Shown: in pieces, positions 8,326 through 17,184 of the stretch | Position numbering within the stretch: position 1 is the stretch's first letter | Layout: the number at the start of each line of letters is the position of its first letter | DNA from: Brachyspira sp. | Lineage (GTDB): Bacteria > Spirochaetota > Brachyspiria > Brachyspirales > Brachyspiraceae | Direction: 5' to 3' | Length of the DNA stretch: 60,184 nt | Assembly (NCBI RefSeq): GCF_029258575.1 | Contig: NZ_JARHYI010000117.1 | Location: 1-60,184, forward strand | Notes under the pieces: generated by a model | What the model saw: only the letters and a program-made list of their open reading frames with translations | Told to the model about the DNA's origin: nothing | Database searches by the model: none | Program-made: the position numbers and the translations under genes

Positions 8326-9033
8326 ATGAGAGTATTAGTTTATGATTCATCTATGCAGATAAGAGATAGTTTTATCAGTATACTTATTACTGCAGGATAT
8401 GAGGTAGTTGCTGTAAAGGATAAAAATAATATTTTAAGTATGTTTGGAAAGCTTCCGTTTTCTATTGCTATTATAGAAGCCGATGAAAATGATGAAGATA
8501 TGTGCAATATACTTGAAAAAATTTATTTAGATGACAGATACAGTAATGTTCATGTTATAGTTCATGTTGAAGATCCAAGCAGAGAATTTTTTACTAAGAT
8601 GATGAGAATAGGAGTTTCTGGTTTTTTATTAAAGCCTTTCAATGAAAAAGAGTTTTTGAATAGATTTAAGCTTTTAATAGAAAAAGCTGGAGTTAAATCT
8701 AAAAAATTAAAGCATATAGTTGTAAATAATTTAGATAATTTCAAATTGGTATTCAGACATGAAGGTGCAAGACAGATTCTTCATGGTATGATAATAGAAA
8801 TGTCTCCTATAGGATTAAAATTTATTATGCCTCCTAATGAGCCTGATATAGAAATAGGGGATTCTATAAAAAATGCTTCTATGTCAATTAGTTCTTATAA
8901 AATTAGTTTCACTATTAATATCACAGAAAAGATTGGAAATGAATATATAGGATTATTTGAAGATTTATCTGTTTTTAATTCTAAATTAATATGTAAATTT
9001 ATATATGATAAATATGTTGAAAAAATAAAATAA
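8326..9033 (+). CDS. Degenerate response-regulator receiver with PilZ-like C-terminus
   Basis: Residues 1-115 follow a receiver fold, with D7 in VYDSS, the conserved Lys in LLKPF (K103) and the expected alternating strands. At the phospho-acceptor position the sequence reads IIEAD, with Glu (E51) where Asp is expected. His 80 replaces the usual Thr/Ser. Phosphorylation in the normal way is therefore doubtful, and Glu could mimic the active state. The C-terminal half resembles a PilZ domain (EMSPIGLKF matches the D/NxSxxG signature loosely). The basic part reads RHEGAR, with four rather than three residues between the arginines. It lies 20 bases upstream of thiD. Confidence 0.65.
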   Translation: MRVLVYDSSMQIRDSFISILITAGYEVVAVKDKNNILSMFGKLPFSIAIIEADENDEDMCNILEKIYLDDRYSNVHVIVHVEDPSREFFTKMMRIGVSGFLLKPFNEKEFLNRFKLLIEKAGVKSKKLKHIVVNNLDNFKLVFRHEGARQILHGMIIEMSPIGLKFIMPPNEPDIEIGDSIKNASMSISSYKISFTINITEKIGNEYIGLFEDLSVFNSKLICKFIYDKYVEKIK

Positions 9034-9053
9034 TTAAATGGGGATTTTTTATT

Positions 9054-9863
9054 ATGATAAAAGCTTTAACAATAGCAGGATTTGACGGTTCAGGAGGAGC
9101 AGGAATACAGGCAGATTTAAAAACATTTTCGGCTTTGGGTTGTTATGGAATGTGCGTACTTACTGCATTGCCTGTTCAGAATACTCAAGGAGTAAGAAAC
9201 TGCTATGAGATAGATATTAAAGCTATAAAAGAACAATTAGAATGTATATTTGATGATATTACACCTGATGCCATTAAAATAGGAATGCTTTTTAATAGCG
9301 ATATAATAAAATTAGTAGCAGAGTTTCTAAAAAATAATGCAAAGGATATACCTATAATAGTTGATCCTGTAATGGTAGCAAAAAGCGGAGATAGACTTCT
9401 TTTGGAGGAGGCGGTAGACAGTTTAAAAAAATATATACTTCCTATTTCAACCATTGTAACTCCTAATATACCAGAGGCTGAAGATTTAACTCTAAAAAAA
9501 ATAAAAACTGATGATGATATGATATCTGTTGCTAATGATATACTTGATATGGGAGCTAAAAATGTTATGCTTAAGGGCGGACATTTAGAAGGAGAATTGT
9601 CAAGAGATTTATTTATGAACAGAGATAATAAAGAGTTTTTGGACGCTTTAAGAATAGATACAAAAAATACCCATGGAACAGGCTGTACTCTTTCTGCTGC
9701 TATATGCAGTTATATAGCACATGGAAAAACTCCTCTTGAGGCATCTAAATTGGGAAAAGAATATTTATTTAATGCCTTGAAAGCAGCCAAAATAGATAGT
9801 GTTGGTAAAGGTCATGGTCCTGTTCATCATTTTTATGAGGCTTGGAAACATTTAAATATATAA
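9054..9863 (+). CDS. thiD: Hydroxymethylpyrimidine/phosphomethylpyrimidine kinase
   Basis: The 269-residue protein has the full length of ThiD, a ribokinase-fold kinase that phosphorylates HMP and HMP-P in thiamine pyrophosphate synthesis. Diagnostic parts are AGFDGSGGAGIQAD at the N-terminus, VDPVMVAKSGD in the middle and the anion-hole/catalytic segment HGTGCTLSAA near residue 208. A GGGG run precedes the ATG. It follows the receiver/PilZ-like gene by 20 bases and is probably co-transcribed. No other thiamine-pathway gene is in the window, so it may serve salvage of HMP. Confidence 0.93.
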   Translation: MIKALTIAGFDGSGGAGIQADLKTFSALGCYGMCVLTALPVQNTQGVRNCYEIDIKAIKEQLECIFDDITPDAIKIGMLFNSDIIKLVAEFLKNNAKDIPIIVDPVMVAKSGDRLLLEEAVDSLKKYILPISTIVTPNIPEAEDLTLKKIKTDDDMISVANDILDMGAKNVMLKGGHLEGELSRDLFMNRDNKEFLDALRIDTKNTHGTGCTLSAAICSYIAHGKTPLEASKLGKEYLFNALKAAKIDSVGKGHGPVHHFYEAWKHLNI

Positions 9864-9891
9864 TTTTATGCAATATGAATATTATAAATTT

Positions 9892-9988
9892 TCAATTATT
9901 ATTAGCATAATCGCTAAATTCTTGTCTTAATTTTTTTACTAATAGTATTTATTAATTCTTTATTATCAAATAATTCTTGATCATTCAT
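9892..9988 (-). pseudogene. Short decayed gene remnant
   Basis: A minus-strand ATG at 9988 begins MNDQELFDNKELINTISKK and stops soon. A single-base shift lets the frame continue as LRQEFSDYANNN before a stop at 9892. This looks like the frameshifted 5' end of a former gene. The family cannot be identified from so few residues, and the call is tentative. Confidence 0.35.
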
Positions 9989-10009
9989 TTTTAATTTCCA
10001 TTTTAATAT

Positions 10010-10110
10010 GACTTATTTTTTATATGTTTTATAATGTATAAAATTTCGGTCTTTTTGTTTCTCACCGTAACAATAAAAGAACAGTGGGTTGTGGCAAAGC
10101 TACAATTATA
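10010..10110. other. Less AT-rich intergenic island of unknown nature
   Basis: Between the decayed fragment and the glyS terminator there is about 100 bases with clearly more G and C than neighbouring intergenic DNA (for example ctcaccgtaac and cagtgggttgtggc). It has no credible gene; a minus-strand frame through it has no start signal. It could be one copy of an interspersed repeat or a small RNA. A single window cannot tell. Confidence 0.3.
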
Positions 10111-10113
10111 AAT

Positions 10114-10146
10114 AATGGGACTTTATCTTATCAATAAAATCCCATT
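10114..10146 (-). terminator. Hairpin downstream of glyS
   Basis: The arms aatggga (10114-10120) and tcccatt (10140-10146) pair perfectly, and an inner tttat/ataaa stem extends the hairpin after one mismatch. It lies 23 bases past the glyS stop. The T-run on the minus strand is interrupted, so it may also act as an RNA-stabilising 3' hairpin. Confidence 0.5.
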
Positions 10147-10168
10147 TATAATTATGAATATTCATTAT

Positions 10169-12262
10169 TTATTTTACCAAACTAGAAAAATCAAGCATAT
10201 TCTTGAAAATTTTATCTACTGAAGAAAGTAAGGCTATACGATTATTTTTGATTTTTTCATCATCTACATTAACCATAATATCTTTAAAGAATTTATCCAA
10301 TGGTTCATAAAGACTTGCCAATAAAGCAAATGTCTTTTCATATTCCTTATTTTCCATAAGTTTATTAACTTCATTTGATTTTTCTTTATATATATTGTAT
10401 AAAGATTTTTCAGCTTCTTCTTTTAATAAAGATTCATCTAAATTGGTATCTTTTGATGATTTAATAATATTTTTTACTCTCTTGAATACTAAAAGAAGAT
10501 TTGAGAATAATTCTTCATTTTTCTTTCTGAAAGCATCAATAGCTTCTATTTTTAAGTAAGCATCATACATATCATCTATACCAGTAGAAAGAACTCCAGC
10601 AATAGAATCTTTAGCAAAGTCAATATCATTTTCAAAACGCGATTTAAAGAATTCAAATATATCTTTTATCAAATCTTCGCTTTTGTTATTTCTAGCATTT
10701 TTAGGCATAGAGTTAATAGCATCTTCTATTAATTTTTTTAGATTGATATGATTTTTAGATTTTATAAGTATATTTATAATACCTAGTGCCTGTCTTCTCA
10801 AAGCATTAGGGTCTTGAGAACCAGTAGGTATATCTCCAACATAGAAACCTGCTGCTATATTATCCATTTTATCAAGTATAGCTATAGCCTTTCCCGTATC
10901 ATTAGAAGGTATTTCATCTGCCGCAAATAAAGGTCTGTACTGTTCATTGATAGCCAAAGCAATATCATCATTAAGATTCATAGACTTGGCAAAATAACTG
11001 CCCATTATACCTTGAAGCTCTGGGAAATTATAAACCATATTACTTACCAAATCAGATTTCATATATTTAATAGCTTTAAGTATATTCTCTTTATCTTTTT
11101 CATAGCCTAATAATTTTATTAATAGTTCAGAATTTTTTTCAAGCCTTTTTACTTTATCAGCTACACTTCCTAATTCCTTTCTAAACATAAGTATTTCAAG
11201 TCTTTCATTCATCTCATCCATACCTTTTTTAATATCTTCTTGGTATAAGAATCTTCCGTCTGAAAGTCTTGCTGTTAAAACTCTTATATTTCCTGCTATT
11301 ATTTGAGGAGTTTTAGGCTGATTTGCTGTTATTATAAATAGATTAGTTAAAGTACCGTCCTTTTTGCATAATGGGAAATATTTCTGATGTTCTATCATTT
11401 CACTTGTTAATACTTCTTTAGGTACTTCCAAGAATTTAGAGTCAAACTCTGCAGTAAGAAGATAAGGCTCTTCTGTTAAATCAACAACTATTTCAGATAC
11501 TTTTTTCTTTGAAACAGCTTCATAACCATGTTCTTTTTCAATATTTTCTAATTGATTAATTATATTTTCTAATCTTTTTTCTCTTGATACAATTACATGC
11601 TTTTCTAATAGAATTTTTTCATAATCTTTAGGATTATTTATTTCAGCAAATTCAGGAGATAGAAGTCTATGTCCTGTTATTTTATTATTAGTTTCTATTC
11701 CCGCAATTGAAGTTTTTATAATTTCATTTCCGAATAATGCTAATATATTTCTAATAGGGCGTACGAATGCAAAATCTTTATTTCCCCATCTCATTTTCTT
11801 TTTAAAGTCTATAGAGGCAATTATATTTTCTAATTTTTCTTCAAATAATTTTTTAGTTTCTATACCTTTTTTTTCTTTTTTTACAAAAATATTTTTTTTT
11901 CCATTTACTTCTTTTATATACGGTTTATCAAATGATTCATTTTCATCTATATTTTTTATAGCATTTACATCAATATTATGAGATTTTAAAAATCCTTCTC
12001 CAGCTTTTGTCGGAACGCCATCTTTTACTGCACTTTCAAATAAAGGTCCTCTAAATTCTATAATTTCATCTTTTGATTTTTCTTCAACATCTTCTGCCAA
12101 TACTGCTAATCTTCTTGGAGTAGTATATGAATTTATACAGTTGAAATTAACGCCGTTATTTTTCAATGTGTTTTCTACTATCTTTTTGAAACTTAAACTT
12201 GCATGGTATGCAAAATCGGCTGGTATTTCTTCAACTAATATTTCAATAAGCAAATCTTTCAC
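10169..12262 (-). CDS. glyS: Glycyl-tRNA synthetase beta subunit
   Basis: The 697-residue protein matches the length and layout of the beta chain of the alpha2beta2 bacterial glycyl-tRNA synthetase. The N-terminus LLIEILVEEIPADF and the TPRRLAVLAEDV segment are characteristic, and MRWGNKDFAFVRPIR and the DNIAAGFYVGDIPTGSQDP segment follow. The beta chain provides tRNA binding and anticodon recognition. The start is a GTG at 12262, with AAGGA eight bases upstream. The alpha subunit gene (glyQ) is not adjacent in this window, so the two subunits appear to be encoded separately. Confidence 0.93.
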   Translation of the reverse strand: MKDLLIEILVEEIPADFAYHASLSFKKIVENTLKNNGVNFNCINSYTTPRRLAVLAEDVEEKSKDEIIEFRGPLFESAVKDGVPTKAGEGFLKSHNIDVNAIKNIDENESFDKPYIKEVNGKKNIFVKKEKKGIETKKLFEEKLENIIASIDFKKKMRWGNKDFAFVRPIRNILALFGNEIIKTSIAGIETNNKITGHRLLSPEFAEINNPKDYEKILLEKHVIVSREKRLENIINQLENIEKEHGYEAVSKKKVSEIVVDLTEEPYLLTAEFDSKFLEVPKEVLTSEMIEHQKYFPLCKKDGTLTNLFIITANQPKTPQIIAGNIRVLTARLSDGRFLYQEDIKKGMDEMNERLEILMFRKELGSVADKVKRLEKNSELLIKLLGYEKDKENILKAIKYMKSDLVSNMVYNFPELQGIMGSYFAKSMNLNDDIALAINEQYRPLFAADEIPSNDTGKAIAILDKMDNIAAGFYVGDIPTGSQDPNALRRQALGIINILIKSKNHINLKKLIEDAINSMPKNARNNKSEDLIKDIFEFFKSRFENDIDFAKDSIAGVLSTGIDDMYDAYLKIEAIDAFRKKNEELFSNLLLVFKRVKNIIKSSKDTNLDESLLKEEAEKSLYNIYKEKSNEVNKLMENKEYEKTFALLASLYEPLDKFFKDIMVNVDDEKIKNNRIALLSSVDKIFKNMLDFSSLVK

Positions 12263-12506
12263 TTTAATATTCCTTAAAATAATAATATATTAATGTTTTA
12301 TATTGTATATTTATAGTATAAAAAAAACAATATTTTTTATATATATATCTATAATTTTGTTAACTATTTGTTTATTTGTAAGGTTTTATTTAAAAATGAT
12401 GTAATATTTAGTAAAAATAATTATTATTTGACGATAATATATAATTTAGATATTTATTTTATATAATTAATATAATAATATTAATATAAACGGAAGATTT
12501 TGTAAT

Positions 12507-13799
12507 ATGCAAACAGTAACAACTAAACAAAATATACTAATCATAGATGATGAAGAAGATATACTTATTACCTGTCAGAATATATTAGAAAGTGAAGGCT
12601 ATGATGTAGTGATAGCAAAAAATTATAAAGAAGCAGAATACATTTTTAATAAAAAAAAAATAAATTTGGTTTTTTTAGATGTATGGCTTCCAGACACTGA
12701 TGGATTAGATATTTTATCATATATAAAAGAAAAATATCCTTCTACAAATGTAATTATGATGAGCGGACATGCAGGAGTAGAAACTGCAGTAAGAGCTACT
12801 AAAATGGGAGCTTATGACTTTTTGGAGAAGCCTATTAGTATATCTAAACTTCTCTTAAGTTGTGATGAAGTATTCAAAGAACATAAAAATGAAAATGATA
12901 GTATTGAATATGATAATAAAGAATGTCAGAATATAAAACATAATGGAAAATATAAAATTAAGCAGAGAACTTTAGCTAAAAGTATTGTAGTAAGCGGATT
13001 CGCTTTGATGGAAGGCAGAAAAACTGCTTTGACCTTAGTTCCTGCTGAAGTTAATACAGGAATAGTTTTTATAGATATTAATACAAATACTCGTATAAAA
13101 CTTTCACATGATAATATACTTTCCAAAGATAAATCAGGAGCTGTTAATTCTACAGCATTAATATCAGGAAACAGATACATAAAAACAACAGAGCATTTTT
13201 TGGCTGCTCTTCATATGATGGGAATAACCAATTTAATAGTAAAATGCGATGGAGAAGTTCCTAATGTTGATGGCTCTGCTTTAGTATTTTGTGATGCATT
13301 GAAAGAGGCTGGATTTGTTGAGCAGAATGATTATATAGAACCTATAGTTATAGATGATACATTAACTTACGGAAATGTTAATGATAATGATACTTATATA
13401 ATACTTTCACCTTATGACGGACTTGAAGTTAGTCTTCGTATAGATTTTGCTGGAAGTATAGGCGTTCAGGAATATACTTATAAATTTGAAGATTTTAATC
13501 AATTCACTGAAGAAGTTGGAAGAGCTAGATCATTTAATACTATAGATAATATAGATTATGCTCAGAAAATGGGTATGGCAGGAAGCGGTATGATAGGAAG
13601 TCATATACTTCTTTGTGATGGAAAGGTTATAAATACTAAATTACATTTTGATAATGAGTTTGTAAGACATAAAATCTTGGATATAATTGGCGATTTATAT
13701 ATATTAGCCAGACCTATAAGAGGAAAAATAGTTGCTAATAAATCTTCGCATTCTTTTAATCATTCAGTTGTTCATGATCTTGCAAATAGATATTTATAG
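12507..13799 (+). CDS. lpxC: Response-regulator receiver fused to LpxC deacetylase
   Basis: Residues 8-125 form a complete receiver domain: acidic pair D14/D15, phospho-acceptor D58 in VFLDVWLPDTDGLD, S86 and K108 in LEKP. It resembles NtrX/NtrC-type receivers. After a charged linker (about 126-152), residues 153-430 are LpxC, the zinc UDP-3-O-acyl-GlcNAc deacetylase of lipid A synthesis. E229-H230 (TTEHFLAALH), H388, D392 and D396 (RHKILDIIGD), and H415 (KSSHSFNH) match the zinc ligands and catalytic residues of E. coli LpxC with conserved spacing. Both halves look intact. GGAAG precedes the ATG. A sigma factor gene follows at 52 bases. Allosteric phospho-control of the enzyme is inferred, not shown. 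Confidence 0.92.
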   Translation: MQTVTTKQNILIIDDEEDILITCQNILESEGYDVVIAKNYKEAEYIFNKKKINLVFLDVWLPDTDGLDILSYIKEKYPSTNVIMMSGHAGVETAVRATKMGAYDFLEKPISISKLLLSCDEVFKEHKNENDSIEYDNKECQNIKHNGKYKIKQRTLAKSIVVSGFALMEGRKTALTLVPAEVNTGIVFIDINTNTRIKLSHDNILSKDKSGAVNSTALISGNRYIKTTEHFLAALHMMGITNLIVKCDGEVPNVDGSALVFCDALKEAGFVEQNDYIEPIVIDDTLTYGNVNDNDTYIILSPYDGLEVSLRIDFAGSIGVQEYTYKFEDFNQFTEEVGRARSFNTIDNIDYAQKMGMAGSGMIGSHILLCDGKVINTKLHFDNEFVRHKILDIIGDLYILARPIRGKIVANKSSHSFNHSVVHDLANRYL

Positions 13800-13851
13800 A
13801 GCTTTATTTGAAAAACTGTATGATTAAAAACTAATTTGAAGAGTAGAATAT

Positions 13852-14706
13852 ATGTCAGAAAGCAGACCAAGAACAAATACGGAAGAACAGAATAATATAT
13901 CATTATATTTTGCTGATGCTAAAAAAGAAAATCTTTTAACTAGAGAAGAGGAAATAGAATTAACTAAAAGATTAAAAGAGGGAGATGCAGAAGCAAGATC
14001 CAAACTTATTAGAAGTAATTTGAGATTCGTAATTACAATAGCAAAACAGTATAAAAATAGCGGACTTTTACTTGAAGATTTAATAAGTGAAGGAAATTTA
14101 GGGCTTATAATAGCAGCTGACAGATTCGATCCTGATAAAGGCTACCATTTTATATCTTATGCAGTATATTGGATAAGGCAGAGTATTTTAAGAGCTATTA
14201 ATGAAAAATCAAGACTTATAAGACTTCCTTTGAATAAGGCTATGGACTTGGTTGATTTGGAAAGAGCTGTACATCAATATTATTATAAAAGCGGTTATAC
14301 TCCTGATGTTAATGAACTTGCTACTATATTAAATAAAGATCCTAATGATATTCTTCATATTATGTCTATGAGTACTGAGCATATTTCACTTGAGGGTGAA
14401 TATAATTATGACGGTATGAAAGATAGGCTTATAGATATTATAGAAGATAAAACTTCTGTAAATGTTGAAGAGACTGCTATAAATAAAGAGCTTATGGAAG
14501 AATTAAAAACAGCTATTGAGGGCTTATCGGATATAGAAAAGCAAATCATAAATGCAAGATATGGTATAGATCAGGATAGAAAAACTCTTAAAGAAGTAGG
14601 GGAAATGTTTTCTTTCACCAAAGAGAGAATAAGACAGATTGAGAAAAAAGCATTGAGAAAAATGCATTCTCAGAAATATAGTTCTTTAAAAGATTTCTTA
14701 AAGTAA
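13852..14706 (+). CDS. Sigma-70 family RNA polymerase sigma factor (RpoD/SigA-like, short)
   Basis: The 284-residue protein carries sigma regions 1.2 to 4.2. Region 2 includes NLRFVITIAKQY, DLISEGNLGL and FISYAVYWIRQ, region 3 has RAINEKSRLIRLP, and region 4.2 ends in FTKERIRQIEKKALRKM. It lacks the long region 1.1 and non-conserved insert of the primary sigma factor, so it is a group 2-like or RpoS/RpoH-size alternative factor that recognises a -10/-35 promoter similar to the housekeeping one. It follows the receiver-LpxC gene closely on the same strand and may be expressed with it. The regulon is unknown. Confidence 0.88.
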   Translation: MSESRPRTNTEEQNNISLYFADAKKENLLTREEEIELTKRLKEGDAEARSKLIRSNLRFVITIAKQYKNSGLLLEDLISEGNLGLIIAADRFDPDKGYHFISYAVYWIRQSILRAINEKSRLIRLPLNKAMDLVDLERAVHQYYYKSGYTPDVNELATILNKDPNDILHIMSMSTEHISLEGEYNYDGMKDRLIDIIEDKTSVNVEETAINKELMEELKTAIEGLSDIEKQIINARYGIDQDRKTLKEVGEMFSFTKERIRQIEKKALRKMHSQKYSSLKDFLK

Positions 14707-14769
14707 AATTATTTATTTATTTTTCTTTAATTAAGTATTTTTATAAAATTGTTATGGAGGAATATCATT

Positions 14770-16047
14770 TTGAAAGATGCACAACTTTTGGATATACTTA
14801 ATAAATTTTTGAAAGAAAAAGATAATATAATTAATAGCTTAAAAGAAGAAAAAAAAAGAAGAATACCTAAATTCAATATTATAGAATTATGTTCCAATAA
14901 TGAAGTTTATAATACAAAATTATTAGATGAGATGCTTAAAATTGATTTTATTATTGATGATAAGGAAATTAATTTTGCAAAATACTTTTCTAATTATATT
15001 ATTAAAGATAAATTAAATCATAATGATATTAATATAGATAATAATATAAATGTTGATACTGAAGTAATATCAAAAAATGGAAGAAGAATTGATTTGCTTA
15101 TACATAATAATGATTTTGAAATCATTTTAGAAAATAAGATTAATGCAAATGAATTAAAAAATCAATTGCAAGATTATTATAACGAAAGACTTCAGTATAT
15201 TGATGAAGAGAAATTATTTATTATATTTTTAACTAAATATGGTAATGAAGCATATTCATTAAATGAAGATTTAAAATGTAAATTAGAAAAAGATAATAGA
15301 ATTTGTTATTTATCTTATAAAGATATAGCTGACTTTATAGATAAATGTTTAAATGAATATTCATGTATAAAAAGTGATAATTATGTATCCGTTTATTCCG
15401 CTTTAATTCAAATAAGAGATAATCAAAAAAATATAAGTAATAATAGAGTACAGGAGAACAATATGGAAAAAAATACTGTAATAGAAAAGTTATTTAATGA
15501 TAATAATATTTATGAATCATTAAGTAAAATAGATGATATTGAAGAATGTTCTAAATTATTTTTAGATGCTGCTTATTTAATTAAATCAAGAAAAATAGAA
15601 TTAAGTCCTATAAAAGATCAAATAGAAATTATTAATAATACTATTAAATATTTAAGAGATAATGGTTTAGAAAATGAAAATTGCAGATACTTAAATGAAG
15701 AAATATTTAAAGGAAATATTATAAGTAATGCAGATGCAAATTCAACTCCTATTATTATTAATATAAATAATAATCTCACAATTAAATTATTTATAAACAA
15801 AAATACCTGTTATCTTACCATATTTTCAAATAGCAGTAATATTATAAGTAAATTAAATGAAGAAAAAATCAAAGAAGAAATAAAAAATATATTTGGAAAA
15901 TATGAACTTAGAGAGGGAAAGAATGATCCTGAACCTGATGATTATTTATATGTTTATTATTTCTATATCACTAAAGATGATAATTATCAAGAGATAGGAT
16001 ATATCATAATAAAACTTTATAATTACTTGAAAGAACAAAATTTATAA
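14770..16047 (+). CDS. PD-(D/E)XK nuclease superfamily protein
   Basis: The product of about 425 residues contains RRIDLLI and, 13 residues on, FEIILENKI. This is the D...ExK core of a PD-(D/E)XK nuclease fold, with an upstream Glu in VDTEVISKNG. It resembles the family of PD-(D/E)XK proteins often met as defence or accessory genes. A C-terminal domain of about 200 residues is unknown to me. The start is set at TTG 14770, because GGAGG lies eight bases before it; the longer frame starts inside that ribosome-binding site. It ends six bases before hemW. No methyltransferase partner is adjacent. Confidence 0.65.
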   Translation: MKDAQLLDILNKFLKEKDNIINSLKEEKKRRIPKFNIIELCSNNEVYNTKLLDEMLKIDFIIDDKEINFAKYFSNYIIKDKLNHNDINIDNNINVDTEVISKNGRRIDLLIHNNDFEIILENKINANELKNQLQDYYNERLQYIDEEKLFIIFLTKYGNEAYSLNEDLKCKLEKDNRICYLSYKDIADFIDKCLNEYSCIKSDNYVSVYSALIQIRDNQKNISNNRVQENNMEKNTVIEKLFNDNNIYESLSKIDDIEECSKLFLDAAYLIKSRKIELSPIKDQIEIINNTIKYLRDNGLENENCRYLNEEIFKGNIISNADANSTPIIININNNLTIKLFINKNTCYLTIFSNSSNIISKLNEEKIKEEIKNIFGKYELREGKNDPEPDDYLYVYYFYITKDDNYQEIGYIIIKLYNYLKEQNL

Positions 16048-16053
16048 TATACT

Positions 16054-17184
16054 ATGTCTGGGCTTTATATACATATCCCTTTTTGCACTTATAAATGCAG
16101 TTACTGTAATTTTTATTCTATTGTTAATATGAACGATAGGGAAATATATAGAAAATATATAGAAGCATTGATATCAGAATTAAAATTAAGAATAGTAAAT
16201 TATAAATCATATATAGAAACAATATATTTAGGAGGGGGTACTCCCTCTGTATTGAATGTTCATTTATTAAAGTATTTATTAGATAATGTTTTGTATATTG
16301 TATATTCTCATAATAAAAATAAAGAGCTAATTAAAGAAATAACAATAGAATCAAATATCAATAATATTAATGAAGAGTATATAAATTTTTTGGAAAGCAT
16401 AGATAATATAAGGCTTTCTTTGGGAATTCAGACATTCAATGAAAAGAGTTTGGCTATTATAAATAGGCATACGGACAAAAAAGATATTATTGAAGCACTT
16501 AAGCTTATAAATAAATCATCTTTGGAAAATATATCTCTTGATTTTATATGCGGTCTTCCTTTGAATAGTGAAAATCAAATAAAAGATGATATATTATTTT
16601 CATTTGATTTACTTCCTAAAACTAAACATTTTTCACTTTATTATTTGGAATTGACTGAATCATTAAAAAGTAAATGGAATGTTTTTTTGCCAGATGATGA
16701 AAAGTCTGTAATATATTATAAAAAGGCATCTGATACATTGGAGGGGCTTGGATTTAAAAGATATGAAATTTCAAATTATTCTATTGAAAATTATAATTCT
16801 ATTCATAATAGTCATTATTGGCTTTTGAAGGATTATATAGGTATTGGAGTTTCTGCTTCAGGATGCTATAACGACAACAGATACAGCAATATAAAAATTC
16901 TTAAAGATTATTTTGATTATATTGATAAAAATATTCTGCCTATAAAAGAAAATGAATATTTGAATATTGATGATAGAAAGAAAGAATTTATATTCCTTTC
17001 ACTAAGAACAGTAAAAGGAATAGATATCCATAAATATAATAATTGTTTTAATGAAGTGTTTTATGATAAGTATTGTAAAATTATTAATGATAATAAAGAG
17101 TATTTTAATATATCTAATGATTATTTATCTATAAAAAAGTCCTATTTTGATTATGCTGATGAGATTAGTATACTTTTATTTTGA
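16054..17184 (+). CDS. hemW: HemW-like radical SAM haem chaperone
   Basis: The 376-residue protein begins with LYIHIPFCTYKCSYCNFY, which contains the radical SAM CxxxCxxC cluster motif and the extra Cys pattern of HemW/HemN-like enzymes. It then shows YLGGGTPS, LSLGIQTF and the HemW-specific HNSHYW motif. HemW binds haem and is thought to deliver it to targets such as respiratory enzymes. It is not the coproporphyrinogen oxidase HemN, although it is often so labelled. It overlaps the convergent TrpR-like gene by nine bases and is preceded at six bases by the nuclease-like gene. Confidence 0.88.
   Translation: MSGLYIHIPFCTYKCSYCNFYSIVNMNDREIYRKYIEALISELKLRIVNYKSYIETIYLGGGTPSVLNVHLLKYLLDNVLYIVYSHNKNKELIKEITIESNINNINEEYINFLESIDNIRLSLGIQTFNEKSLAIINRHTDKKDIIEALKLINKSSLENISLDFICGLPLNSENQIKDDILFSFDLLPKTKHFSLYYLELTESLKSKWNVFLPDDEKSVIYYKKASDTLEGLGFKRYEISNYSIENYNSIHNSHYWLLKDYIGIGVSASGCYNDNRYSNIKILKDYFDYIDKNILPIKENEYLNIDDRKKEFIFLSLRTVKGIDIHKYNNCFNEVFYDKYCKIINDNKEYFNISNDYLSIKKSYFDYADEISILLF

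Noticed and set aside
14749-14769. An upstream start of the nuclease-like gene
   Set aside because: The first codons contain the GGAGG ribosome-binding site for the TTG at 14770.
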